Assembly: GCA_900754285.1 (NCBI GenBank)
Contig: CAAECB010000012.1
Location: 1 to 30,282 of the forward strand
Source: Clostridia bacterium
Lineage (GTDB): Bacteria; Bacillota; Clostridia; TANB77; CAG-508
Direction: 5' to 3'
Length of the DNA: 30,282 bases
The position numbers and the translations under genes were made by a program. Shown here one piece after another: positions 7,557-14,977 of the stretch. Each line of letters starts with the position of its first letter. Positions within the stretch are counted from its first letter, which is position 1. Below the pieces are notes generated by a model that saw only the letters and a program-made list of their open reading frames with translations, made no database searches and was not told the DNA's origin.

Positions 7557-7585
7557 TAGGCATATACGAATGTTGTATATGCCTA
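7557..7585 (+). other. Stable hairpin after the major prepilin gene
   Basis: An 11-base-pair perfect stem (7557-7567 with 7575-7585; core AGGCATATAC/GTATATGCCT) closes a 7-base loop 28 bases after the prepilin stop. The following bases are A-rich rather than T-rich on the plus strand, so it is not a classic intrinsic terminator. It could partly block RNA polymerase or protect the 3' end of a prepilin-only transcript. Confidence 0.65.
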
Positions 7586-7613
7586 AAATTATAAAAAACA
7601 AAAGGAGAAACCA

Positions 7614-8417
7614 ATGGACATCATATTTTATATTGCAATATTTATAATAGGAACAGTATTTGGAAGCTTTTATACACTAGCAGTATATAGAATACCAAAA
7701 AGAGAAGATATAACACACACACACTCATATTGCCCAAAATGTGAACACAAATTAGGCTTTTGGGATTTAATACCAGTATGGAGTTATATATTTTTAGGAG
7801 GAAAATGCAGATATTGTAAAGAAAAAATAAGACCAAGATATTTTATATTAGAAGCACTATCAGGAACAATATTTTTAGCAGTAGCAATCCTAATGAAATT
7901 AAATATTGAAAATATAACAATAGTCAAAGCAATTGATTATGGATTTTTTGCGTTATACTTCACATTTATAGTATTAATGGCAGGAATAGACAAAGAAAAA
8001 CGTGAAATAAACAGAGGCGTATTAGCATATGGAATAATCCTTTCTATTTTATATATGATATATCTATATATAATAGAAAAAACTAGTATGTATAGATATA
8101 TTATATATTTAGCAGCATATATAATAATCTTACTAATAGACAATATAACACTAAAAAAATATGCAAAAAACAAATACATATTTGGACTAATATTAACCAC
8201 AATGATAATGGCAATAATGACAGGAGAATATGTAGCCTATGAAAGTGTAATAATAGTAGCAATAGCAATAGTAATAGACACAATAATACACAAAATAAAA
8301 AACAAAAAGCAAAAAGAAAAAAATTATATGCAAAAAGAACAAATAGGATATATGTTAGGAGTAACAAATATGACAATATATATGTTTATACTAATATGTA
8401 TTAATTATATAATATAA
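7614..8417 (+). CDS. pilD: Prepilin peptidase / N-methyltransferase (PilD), divergent
   Basis: PilD removes the prepilin leader after Gly and methylates the new N-terminus; it works in the membrane. The 267 residues begin with the GTVFGSFYTLAVYRIP segment typical of the family. Two zinc-binding CxxC pairs follow (Cys40/43 in YCPKCEHK and Cys65/68 in KCRYCKEK) with RPRYFILEAL after them, and then several membrane helices. The first catalytic Asp is most likely Asp126 in LMAGIDKEKREINRG. The second catalytic motif, normally GxGD, is not recognisable; Asp176 and Asp212 are possible stand-ins. It is encoded between its likely substrates, with AAAGGAG before the ATG. The family call is firm; full activity is less certain. 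Confidence 0.9.
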   Translation: MDIIFYIAIFIIGTVFGSFYTLAVYRIPKREDITHTHSYCPKCEHKLGFWDLIPVWSYIFLGGKCRYCKEKIRPRYFILEALSGTIFLAVAILMKLNIENITIVKAIDYGFFALYFTFIVLMAGIDKEKREINRGVLAYGIILSILYMIYLYIIEKTSMYRYIIYLAAYIIILLIDNITLKKYAKNKYIFGLILTTMIMAIMTGEYVAYESVIIVAIAIVIDTIIHKIKNKKQKEKNYMQKEQIGYMLGVTNMTIYMFILICINYII

Positions 8418-8452
8418 TTGAAATTTTTAAACTCAGGAAGGAAAGTTTAAAT

Positions 8453-8896
8453 ATGAGATTAAAGCAAGAAAAGGGAATAACAGGAATAGACCTAACAATA
8501 GCAGTTATTTTAATATCAATATTTATGGGAACAATATTAACAGTATTTACAGCAGTACAAAAAAATTCAACAAAACTAGAAAGAGAAACAGAAGCAATGT
8601 ATTATGCTGTAGACACAATAGAAACTGTAAAATCACTAGACTTTTTACAATTACCAAAAAAAGGAACAGAAAAAATAGAAAATATAGACAACTTAAAAGA
8701 TGGATATATAAAAGACAAAATGGGAAATATAACATCATATTATAGAACCATAACTGTACAAGATTATACAGAAATGGCAGGAAAAGAAAACGAAATACCA
8801 GAAATATTAAAAAAAGTAACAGTAAAAATTTCATATAAAGACCAAAATGCAGACAAAACAGTAGAATTATCAACAATAAGGACAAAGGAGGAGTAA
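8453..8896 (+). CDS. Minor prepilin-like protein 1
   Basis: This 147-residue protein has a type IV prepilin leader (MRLKQEKG, predicted cut after Gly8) and then a hydrophobic helix (ITGIDLTIAVILISIFMG). Mature position 5 is Asp, an acidic residue where Glu is usual. After the helix the pattern of a long amphipathic helix with YAVDTIETVKSLDF and a small beta-rich domain resembles PilV/GspI-type minor pilins. Minor pilins usually form the tip complex that primes assembly. GGAAGG lies upstream of the ATG. The next prepilin gene starts 1 base after its stop, with its ribosome site inside this gene, so the two are coupled. Confidence 0.78.
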   Translation: MRLKQEKGITGIDLTIAVILISIFMGTILTVFTAVQKNSTKLERETEAMYYAVDTIETVKSLDFLQLPKKGTEKIENIDNLKDGYIKDKMGNITSYYRTITVQDYTEMAGKENEIPEILKKVTVKISYKDQNADKTVELSTIRTKEE

Positions 8897-8897
8897 A

Positions 8898-9359
8898 ATG
8901 AAATACGAAAAAGGAATTACAACATCTTCTGTAATAATATATGTAATAGCAATAACAGTAGTAATTGGAACTTTTTCAGTTATTTCAGCAAATTTTTATA
9001 ACTCTATAAGAACAATAAATCAAAAAAATTCATATAGTAAAAAATACACAGAATTTGTAAGTTATTTTGCAAAAGATGTACAAGAAGATGATAACAAAGT
9101 AATAGTAGCAGGAGAAACAACAGGAAGTCAAGGAGAAAAGATAGAATATATAAAATTTAAAAATGGAAATATATACAAATACTCAGAAAGCACAAAAACA
9201 ATTTATAAAAATGATAGTGTAATATGTGACAATATTGACACATGCAATTTTAGCTATACAGAATATGATGTAAATAAAGGACAAGTTACAGTAGAATTTA
9301 AAAGTGGTAGTTTTGATAAAACAGCAAATGAAGCACTTGTATTTTACACCAAAAAATAA
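8898..9359 (+). CDS. Minor prepilin-like protein 2
   Basis: This 153-residue protein has a very short leader (MKYEKG, predicted cut after Gly6) and a hydrophobic helix (ITTSSVIIYVIAITVVIG). Mature position 5 is Ser. The C-terminal domain contains IKFKNGNIYKYSESTKTIYK and two Cys residues (VICDNIDTCNF), which could form a disulfide after export. The pattern of a helix followed by a strand-rich domain with repeated Tyr is similar to PilW/GspJ-type minor pilins, although homology cannot be shown here. AAAGGAGGAG upstream of the start overlaps the end of the preceding gene. Confidence 0.75.
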   Translation: MKYEKGITTSSVIIYVIAITVVIGTFSVISANFYNSIRTINQKNSYSKKYTEFVSYFAKDVQEDDNKVIVAGETTGSQGEKIEYIKFKNGNIYKYSESTKTIYKNDSVICDNIDTCNFSYTEYDVNKGQVTVEFKSGSFDKTANEALVFYTKK

Positions 9360-9393
9360 AAAAGCAAGTTTATGAAAGGAGTGTTTATACAAA

Positions 9394-11037
9394 ATGGAAA
9401 TGCGTAGAAAACAACCAATAGGAGTTGAATTAGTAAGAAGAGGAGTTGTAACAGAAGCAGATATAGAAAAAGCCTTAGAATATCAAAGAAAAAATCCAAA
9501 AATGAAATTGGGAGACATTTTATATGAACTAGATGTATGTGATCCTAATACATTAATAGCAGCAATGGGAGAAATATTAGGAGCAAAAGGAATATTATTA
9601 ACAAACTCAATTATAAAAATAAATATAAATGACTATATATCATCAGATATAGCAAAAAAGAATCAAGCAGTACCATTTGACATATCAAATGGAAAAATAA
9701 AAGTATGTTTTCCAAACACTATAGAAAACAGCCAAATGAATGAAGTGCGACTATTACTATTAAACAAAGGATTAGTAATGGAACCATATATAACATTTGA
9801 GCAACAAATAAAAAAAGTATTAAAATCATTAGATGGAGAAGTAAGTACAGATATAACATTAGCAGGAAACAATGATAATACAAGTATAACAGAACTAGTA
9901 GACAGTATAATAAAAACTGGAATAGAAAGAAGAGCAAGTGACATACATATAGAACCACAAGAAAATGATTTAAGAATAAGATACCGTATAGATGGAGAAT
10001 TATATACAGCAGCAACAATAAAAAAAGACAAACAAGCACAAGTAATAGGAAGATTAAAAGCAATATCAAACATGCATCAAGAAAAACAAGAAGCACAAGA
10101 TGGTAGAATCCTATTATATGAAGATTACAATATACGTGTATCATCACAACCAAATGTATATGGAGAAAAATTCGTATTAAGATTATTAAAGAAAAATGCA
10201 GATGTAAGAAGTATATTTGAACTTGGATATCCAGGTGATGATGAAAGTGTAAGAAAAAGCTTTAATAAGAAAAACAGTATAACAATAATAGCAGCACCAA
10301 CAGGAGAAGGAAAAACAACAACATTATACAGTTTAGTAGACTATTTAAATAGACCAGAAATAAATATAACAACAATAGAGGACCCAGTAGAAATACGTAT
10401 ACCAGGGCTAAACCAAATTGAAATAGGACCAAAAGCAACATTTTCTGGATCACTAAGAACAGTATTAAGACAAGACCCAGATATCATACTATTGGGAGAA
10501 ATACGTGACTTAGAAACAGCAGAAATAGCAGTACAAGCGGGACAAACAGGACATTATGTATTATCAACAATACACACAATAGACAGTATAGAAGTAATAA
10601 ACCGTTTAAGAAAAATGGGAGTATCAGACTATGATATAGGAAGTATATTAGCAACATCAGTATCACAAAGATTAGTAAGAAAAGCATGTCCAAAATGCAA
10701 AAGAGAAAGAGAATTTAATGAACAAGAAAAAGATGTCATAACAAAAATAATGAACAAATACGGAGAGCAAGTTGACTTTAGTAATGCAAAAACTTATGAT
10801 GCAGTAGGTTGTGATTATTGCAATAATACAGGATATTATGGAAGAATAGGAATATTTGAAATATTAAATATAACAGAAGATATAAGAGAATTAATAGTAC
10901 AAAGTGCATCAAGTATGGAAATAAGAAAAAGAGCATTAGAAGAAGGATACAGACCACTAGCAGTAGACGGAATCAAAAAAGTATTAAATGGAATTACAAC
11001 ACTAGGAGAGTTAAACAATAAGATATTGATGTATTAA
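9394..11037 (+). CDS. pilB: Type IV pilus assembly ATPase PilB/GspE family
   Basis: This hexameric cytoplasmic ATPase powers pilus extension. The 547 residues include an N-terminal GspE/MshE-type domain (1 to about 150, with LGDILYELD), the N2 segment DIHIEPQENDLRIRYRIDG, Walker A (APTGEGKTTTLY, about 299-310), the Asp box TIEDPVE (about 328-335), Walker B (LLGEIRD, about 364-372) and the His box LSTIHT (about 387). Zinc-binding CPKC and CDYC pairs are at about 431 and 472. Walker A has Glu where Ser is usual (TGEGKT). The complete set of motifs, including the tetracysteine site, separates it from the PilT encoded next. The ribosome site AAAGGAG is 13 bases before the ATG, rather far. Confidence 0.95.
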   Translation: MEMRRKQPIGVELVRRGVVTEADIEKALEYQRKNPKMKLGDILYELDVCDPNTLIAAMGEILGAKGILLTNSIIKININDYISSDIAKKNQAVPFDISNGKIKVCFPNTIENSQMNEVRLLLLNKGLVMEPYITFEQQIKKVLKSLDGEVSTDITLAGNNDNTSITELVDSIIKTGIERRASDIHIEPQENDLRIRYRIDGELYTAATIKKDKQAQVIGRLKAISNMHQEKQEAQDGRILLYEDYNIRVSSQPNVYGEKFVLRLLKKNADVRSIFELGYPGDDESVRKSFNKKNSITIIAAPTGEGKTTTLYSLVDYLNRPEINITTIEDPVEIRIPGLNQIEIGPKATFSGSLRTVLRQDPDIILLGEIRDLETAEIAVQAGQTGHYVLSTIHTIDSIEVINRLRKMGVSDYDIGSILATSVSQRLVRKACPKCKREREFNEQEKDVITKIMNKYGEQVDFSNAKTYDAVGCDYCNNTGYYGRIGIFEILNITEDIRELIVQSASSMEIRKRALEEGYRPLAVDGIKKVLNGITTLGELNNKILMY

Positions 11038-11060
11038 AAAGAGAGGAGAAGGAACGACTT

Positions 11061-12161
11061 ATGGTAAATATGGACGAAATATTAGAATTGGTAATAGAAA
11101 GAGATGCATCTGATGTACACTTAATATGTGGAAATAAACCAATATTAAGAATAGCCAGAGAACTAGAACCAATAGAAGAGATGGAAGTATTAACACCAGA
11201 AGATATGAATGAAATATATGATTATTTAGTAAGAGGAAATCTAGACAAAGACGCAGTATTTAGAGAAACAAGAAAACTAGATACATCATATGAATTCAAA
11301 GATGTACGTTTTAGGGTAAACATATCAAATTCATTTGATATACCAGTATATACACTAAGACTTATAAAAAACACATTACCAACATTTGAAGAATTAGGAG
11401 TACCAGATATAGTAAGAAGAATGACATATCAACCACAAGGACTAATATTAGTAACAGGAAAAACAAACTCAGGAAAAACAACAACATTAAATGCATTAAT
11501 AAATGAAATAAATGAAACACAAAACAGAAAAATCATGACACTAGAAAACCCAGTAGAATTTAGACATCATTCAAAAAAATCATTAATAGTACAAAAAGAA
11601 GTAGGAAGAGGACAAGACAGTTTAACATTTAGTGATGGTGTAAAAAACTCATTAAGAGAGGACTGTGACATACTAGTAATAGGAGAGATAAGAGACAAAA
11701 TAACAATGGAAGCAGCCATAGAAATGGCAGAATCAGGACACTTAGTAATAGGAACATTACACACAAAATCATGTGCCGAAACAATAGACAGAATGATAAA
11801 CTTCTATGAAGTAAGAGACCAAGCAAGTATAAAATACCTATTATCAGCATTATTAAAATTAGTAGTATCACAAAGACTATTAAAAGGAAAAGACGGAAAA
11901 CTAGTATTAATACCAGAAGTAATGGTAGTAGACAATATAGTATCAGGAATAATAAGAAAAGAAAAAATAAGTGTATCAGAGATAGAAGATGCAATACAAA
12001 GTAACCTAGAAAAAGGAAGTATAGGATTAATAAACTCATTAGCAGAAGCATTTGTAAAAGATAAAATAACATTAGACCAAGCAAAAGCACAAATAGAAGA
12101 AAAAAATATAGAAACATTAAACAGAACAATAATGCAACTAAAAATAAGACAAGGAAGATAA
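11061..12161 (+). CDS. pilT: Twitching motility / pilus retraction ATPase PilT
   Basis: PilT is the hexameric motor that retracts type IV pili. The 366-residue protein lacks the N1 domain and zinc site of PilB. It opens with the PilT-type segment ILELVIERDASDVHL, then has Walker A (TGKTNSGKTTTLNAL, about 130-145), an Asp box (MTLENPVEF), Walker B (DILVIGEIRD, about 201-210) and the His box GHLVIGTLHTKS (about 226-237). The C-terminal part AIQSNLEKGS...SLAEAF corresponds to the AIRNLIREGK region needed for retraction. The gene lies 23 bases after pilB. Its presence predicts dynamic, retractile pili rather than static pseudopili, subject to experimental test. Confidence 0.94.
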   Translation: MVNMDEILELVIERDASDVHLICGNKPILRIARELEPIEEMEVLTPEDMNEIYDYLVRGNLDKDAVFRETRKLDTSYEFKDVRFRVNISNSFDIPVYTLRLIKNTLPTFEELGVPDIVRRMTYQPQGLILVTGKTNSGKTTTLNALINEINETQNRKIMTLENPVEFRHHSKKSLIVQKEVGRGQDSLTFSDGVKNSLREDCDILVIGEIRDKITMEAAIEMAESGHLVIGTLHTKSCAETIDRMINFYEVRDQASIKYLLSALLKLVVSQRLLKGKDGKLVLIPEVMVVDNIVSGIIRKEKISVSEIEDAIQSNLEKGSIGLINSLAEAFVKDKITLDQAKAQIEEKNIETLNRTIMQLKIRQGR

Positions 12162-12221
12162 AGGAGAAAGGAGGAAATTCTTTTTCAACCTAATATATAC
12201 AAGGAAAAGAATATATAAAAG

Positions 12222-13565
12222 ATGGCGGTTTATATTTATAAAGCAATGACAAAAAGTGGAATGATTGTAAGAAACAGAGTAGAATCTCCAACAAAGCAAA
12301 ATTTAGTTAAAATACTAAAAAATAATGGAATGTTACCAATCAGTATAGACAAAATGCCATATGGGCAAAAAAAGCAAAAGGTAAAAAAGAAAAAAAATGT
12401 AGCAGACATGAATGAGTTCATGAAAAATATAAACACAACAGAAATAGTAAAAGAAAATGAACCATCAACAAAAGAAAAAATAAGAATGTATTTTGCAAGA
12501 AGTAAAAAGATAACACCAAGAGATTTGGTAGTATTCACACAAAACTTTTACTTACTAAAAAAAGCAAACTTCAATAATATACATGCATTAAGAACAATAA
12601 TAAGCAGTACAGAAAACTTCTTATTCCAACAAATATTAGAAGACATATTAGCAGGAGTAGAAGCAGGAGAAAACATGTATACAACAATGGAATACTATTC
12701 AGACGTATTTCCATATATATATATAAACATGATAAAAGTAGGGGAGTTATCAGGTTCATTAACAAACTCATTAGAACAAGCAGTAAAATACCTAGATGAC
12801 ACAAACTCAATAAACAAAAAATTAAGAAGTATCTTAATCCCAAACTTGATACAATTTGTATTATTAATAGTAATGCTAGTAGTAGGAACAATAGTAGCAA
12901 TACCAGCAATCCAAAATGTATATCAAGAATTAGGATCAAAAGACACGTTACCAGCAATGACACTATGGTTCCAAAAAGTCATGAATGTAGTAATAGCATA
13001 TTGGTATATACCAGTGTTAGTAATAGTAGGAGCAGTAGCAATAATACTAGCATATATACGAACGCCAAAAGGAAAATACAATTTCGACTACTTTAAATAT
13101 AAAGCACCAATATTTGGAGAATTAGTATTTGCATTAGACTTCTCAAGACTAATGAAAGCAATGCTATTAAACTTACAAAATGGAATGAGAATACAAGAAT
13201 CATTAGAAGTAAGTAAAAACGTAATAAAAAACTATGTAATGAGGTCATTAATAGAAACATCAATAAACAACATATTAATAGGAGCCTCATGGATAGAGCC
13301 ATTTGAAAAATCAGGACTATGTAAACCAATGATAACAGAAATGTTAAAAATAGGAATGAGAACAGACCTAGCAGAAATGATGGCAAAACTAATAGAATAC
13401 ATGCAAATAGATATAGACGACATCCTAAATAAGATAATGAAAGCTTTACCACAAGTAGTATATGCAATAGTAGGAGTAGTGCTAATATTCTTCGTAATAG
13501 TAGTATTAGTACCATGTATCCAAGTATATATGGGTAACTTCCTATTCTCAGCATACTTAGACTAA
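12222..13565 (+). CDS. pilC: Type IV pilus inner-membrane platform protein PilC/GspF
   Basis: PilC is the polytopic platform that links the motor to the growing pilus. The 447 residues open with a short N-terminal domain (YKAMTKSGMIVRNRVES, typical of the family) and a Lys-rich insert at about 45-60. Two T2SSF domains follow: residues about 100-195 (VVFTQNFYLLKKANF, IKVGELSG) and about 300-400 (ALDFSRLMKAMLLNLQNG, ILIGASWIEPF, MLKIGMRTDL). Three strong membrane segments lie near 206-232, 250-275 and 412-438. An in-frame TAA at 12216 fixes the start at or after 12222. A second, stronger ribosome site (AAAGGAGG, about 12167-12174) lies 47 bases upstream with no start behind it. It is the last pilus gene here. 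Confidence 0.93.
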   Translation: MAVYIYKAMTKSGMIVRNRVESPTKQNLVKILKNNGMLPISIDKMPYGQKKQKVKKKKNVADMNEFMKNINTTEIVKENEPSTKEKIRMYFARSKKITPRDLVVFTQNFYLLKKANFNNIHALRTIISSTENFLFQQILEDILAGVEAGENMYTTMEYYSDVFPYIYINMIKVGELSGSLTNSLEQAVKYLDDTNSINKKLRSILIPNLIQFVLLIVMLVVGTIVAIPAIQNVYQELGSKDTLPAMTLWFQKVMNVVIAYWYIPVLVIVGAVAIILAYIRTPKGKYNFDYFKYKAPIFGELVFALDFSRLMKAMLLNLQNGMRIQESLEVSKNVIKNYVMRSLIETSINNILIGASWIEPFEKSGLCKPMITEMLKIGMRTDLAEMMAKLIEYMQIDIDDILNKIMKALPQVVYAIVGVVLIFFVIVVLVPCIQVYMGNFLFSAYLD

Positions 13566-13612
13566 TGTTTTTGGGGCCGGATTCAAAAAGCACTAATGTT
13601 TTTGGGGACGGA
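13561..13612 (+). repeat. Pair of 21-base direct repeats at the end of the pilus operon
   Basis: Two copies of ACTAATGTTTTTGGGG[C/A]CGGA at 13561-13581 and 13592-13612 differ by one base and have a 31-base period. The first copy includes the PilC stop codon. The G-run stands out against the surrounding A/T-rich DNA. The function is not known. Confidence 0.8.
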
Positions 13613-13650
13613 GCAAAAAAAAACTAACAAAATCAAAAGAAAAAAGATAA

Positions 13651-13696
13651 AAAAGTTGCCAACGGAAAAACAAGACTCCGAATATTGGCAACTTTT
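13651..13696 (+). terminator. Intrinsic terminator candidate after the pilus operon
   Basis: AAAAGTTGCCAA (13651-13662) pairs with TTGGCAACTTTT (13685-13696) in a perfect 12-base-pair stem. Inside it, CGGA (13663-13666) can pair with TCCG (13677-13680). The 3' arm ends in TTTT followed by AATAAATTA, so the T-run is weak, but position and stem strength fit operon end. Confidence 0.65.
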
Positions 13697-13711
13697 AATA
13701 AATTAGAACAA

Positions 13712-13760
13712 AGTCGGACATTAATAATATTAGCAGTTATTAGAACATTTTAAAGTCCAC
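13712..13760 (+). repeat. Dispersed repeat with complementary ends (copy B)
   Basis: This 49-base element begins with CGGACATTAATAA and ends with TAGAACATTTTAAAGTCC. It closely matches the 47-base element at 455-501. The ends GGAC and GTCC are complementary. It lies 36 bases before the transketolase subunit start, between the terminator-like hairpin and the ribosome site. Confidence 0.75.
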
Positions 13761-13795
13761 AATTAACAGAAAATAAAAAAAGGAAAGTGATAAAA

Positions 13796-14719
13796 ATGAA
13801 AGAAGAAAAAAAAGCCACAAGACAAAGCTATGGAGAAGCTTTACTAGAACTAGGAAAAGAAAATGGAAATATAGTAGTATTAGATGCAGACTTAGCAGGA
13901 GCAACAAAAACAGGAATATTTGCCAAAGAATATCCAGACAGATTTTTTGATATGGGAATAGCAGAACAAGATATGATGTCAACAGCAGCAGGACTAGCAA
14001 CATGTGGAAAAATACCGTATGCAAGCACATTTGCAATGTTTGCAGCAGGAAGAGCATATGACCAAATAAGAAATAGTATATGTTACCCAAAATTAAATGT
14101 AAAAATATGTGCAACACATGCAGGAATAACAGTAGGAGAAGATGGAGCAACACATCAAATGATAGAAGATTTATCTTTAATGAGAACAATACCAAATATG
14201 ACAGTAATGTCAGTAAGTGATGACACACAAACAAAATGGGCAGTTAAAGAAATATCACAAATAGATGGACCAGTATATTTAAGATTATCAAGATTAGCAA
14301 CACCAATAATATATGATGAAAACTATGAATTTAAAATAGGAAAAGCAGTACAATTTGGAGAAGGGACAGATGGAACTATATTTAGCACAGGTGTAACAGT
14401 TGCAGAAAGCCTAAAAGCACAAGAAATATTAAAAGAAAAAGGTATTAATGTAAGAGTAATTGATATCCATACAATAAAACCAATAGACAAAGATATAATA
14501 GTAAAATCAGCACAAGAAACTAACAAATTAATATCAATAGAAGACCATAACATAATAGGAGGTTTAGGAAGTGCAATTGCAGAAGTTTTAACAGAATTAT
14601 ATCCAAAACAACTTACAAGAATGGGAATACCAGACACATTTGGAAAATCAGGAAAAGCAGAAGAATTAATGAAACATTTTAAAATAACTGCAGAAGATAT
14701 AGTCGAAAAATTCTTATGA
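13796..14719 (+). CDS. Transketolase, C-terminal subunit (pyrimidine-binding and C domains)
   Basis: This is the C-terminal half of transketolase, which transfers two-carbon units with thiamine diphosphate in the pentose phosphate pathway. The 307-residue product has LDADLAGATKTGIF, the MGIAEQDMMSTAAGLA segment with the Glu that activates the cofactor, FAMFAAGRAYDQIRNSI, THAGITVGEDGATHQ and PVYLRLSR, then a C-terminal domain (IDIHTIKPID, EDHNIIGGLGSAIAEVL). The cofactor-binding N-terminal half (GDG motif) is missing; in split transketolases it is a separate gene, usually adjacent and upstream, but here that place is taken by pilC. The start is ATG 13796, with AAAAGGAAA about 10 bases upstream; the GTG at 13787 is too close. 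A 1-deoxyxylulose-5-phosphate synthase fragment was considered but the length and motifs fit transketolase better. Confidence 0.9.
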   Translation: MKEEKKATRQSYGEALLELGKENGNIVVLDADLAGATKTGIFAKEYPDRFFDMGIAEQDMMSTAAGLATCGKIPYASTFAMFAAGRAYDQIRNSICYPKLNVKICATHAGITVGEDGATHQMIEDLSLMRTIPNMTVMSVSDDTQTKWAVKEISQIDGPVYLRLSRLATPIIYDENYEFKIGKAVQFGEGTDGTIFSTGVTVAESLKAQEILKEKGINVRVIDIHTIKPIDKDIIVKSAQETNKLISIEDHNIIGGLGSAIAEVLTELYPKQLTRMGIPDTFGKSGKAEELMKHFKITAEDIVEKFL

Positions 14720-14728
14720 TTATAATTT

Positions 14729-14796
14729 AAAAGTAATATATGTATATGACTTAATAATTTTCTCGGTTCAATACACAAAATACATATATTACTTTT
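14729..14796. repeat. Short palindromic element, related to the long element at 29852-30064
   Basis: AAAAGTAATATATGTAT (14729-14745) and its exact complement (14780-14796) form a 17-base-pair stem with a 34-base loop, 10 bases after the transketolase stop. The arm core AATATATGTATAT and the loop end TCAATACACAAA are shared in order with the longer element near the window end, so this looks like a shortened or deleted copy. A TTTTT run follows the stem on the plus strand, so it may also act as a terminator. Confidence 0.65.
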
Positions 14797-14901
14797 TATA
14801 TAAAAATTCACAAAAAATTCAAAAAGTAAGAAAAAAGAAGAAAATAAGCTAAAATAAGAAAAAAATGCAAAAAATTCCACAGATTTTTTAGCTAAAAACT
14901 A

Positions 14902-14930
14902 TTGCCAAAACTAATGTTTATTGATATGAT
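14902..14930 (+). promoter_or_regulatory. Sigma-A promoter for ftsE-ftsX
   Basis: TTGCCA (14902-14907), a 17-base spacer and TATGAT (14925-14930) lie 47 bases before the ftsE start. Between 14797 and 14901 I see only A-rich DNA without other structure. Confidence 0.6.
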
Positions 14931-14977
14931 ATAGTGGACGAGAATATAAGATTACTATGCCGAAAGGAAGAAAAGAA

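Noticed and set aside
9394..13565. Type II secretion or competence (ComG) system instead of a type IV pilus.
   Set aside because: PilT, PilM/N/O-type proteins and a prepilin peptidase in the same operon favour a retractile type IV pilus; no comG-specific order is present.
13787..14719. 1-deoxyxylulose-5-phosphate synthase or pyruvate dehydrogenase beta subunit for the transketolase-like gene.
   Set aside because: Length and the MGIAEQDMMSTAAGLA and THAGITVGEDGATHQ motifs fit the transketolase C-terminal subunit best.
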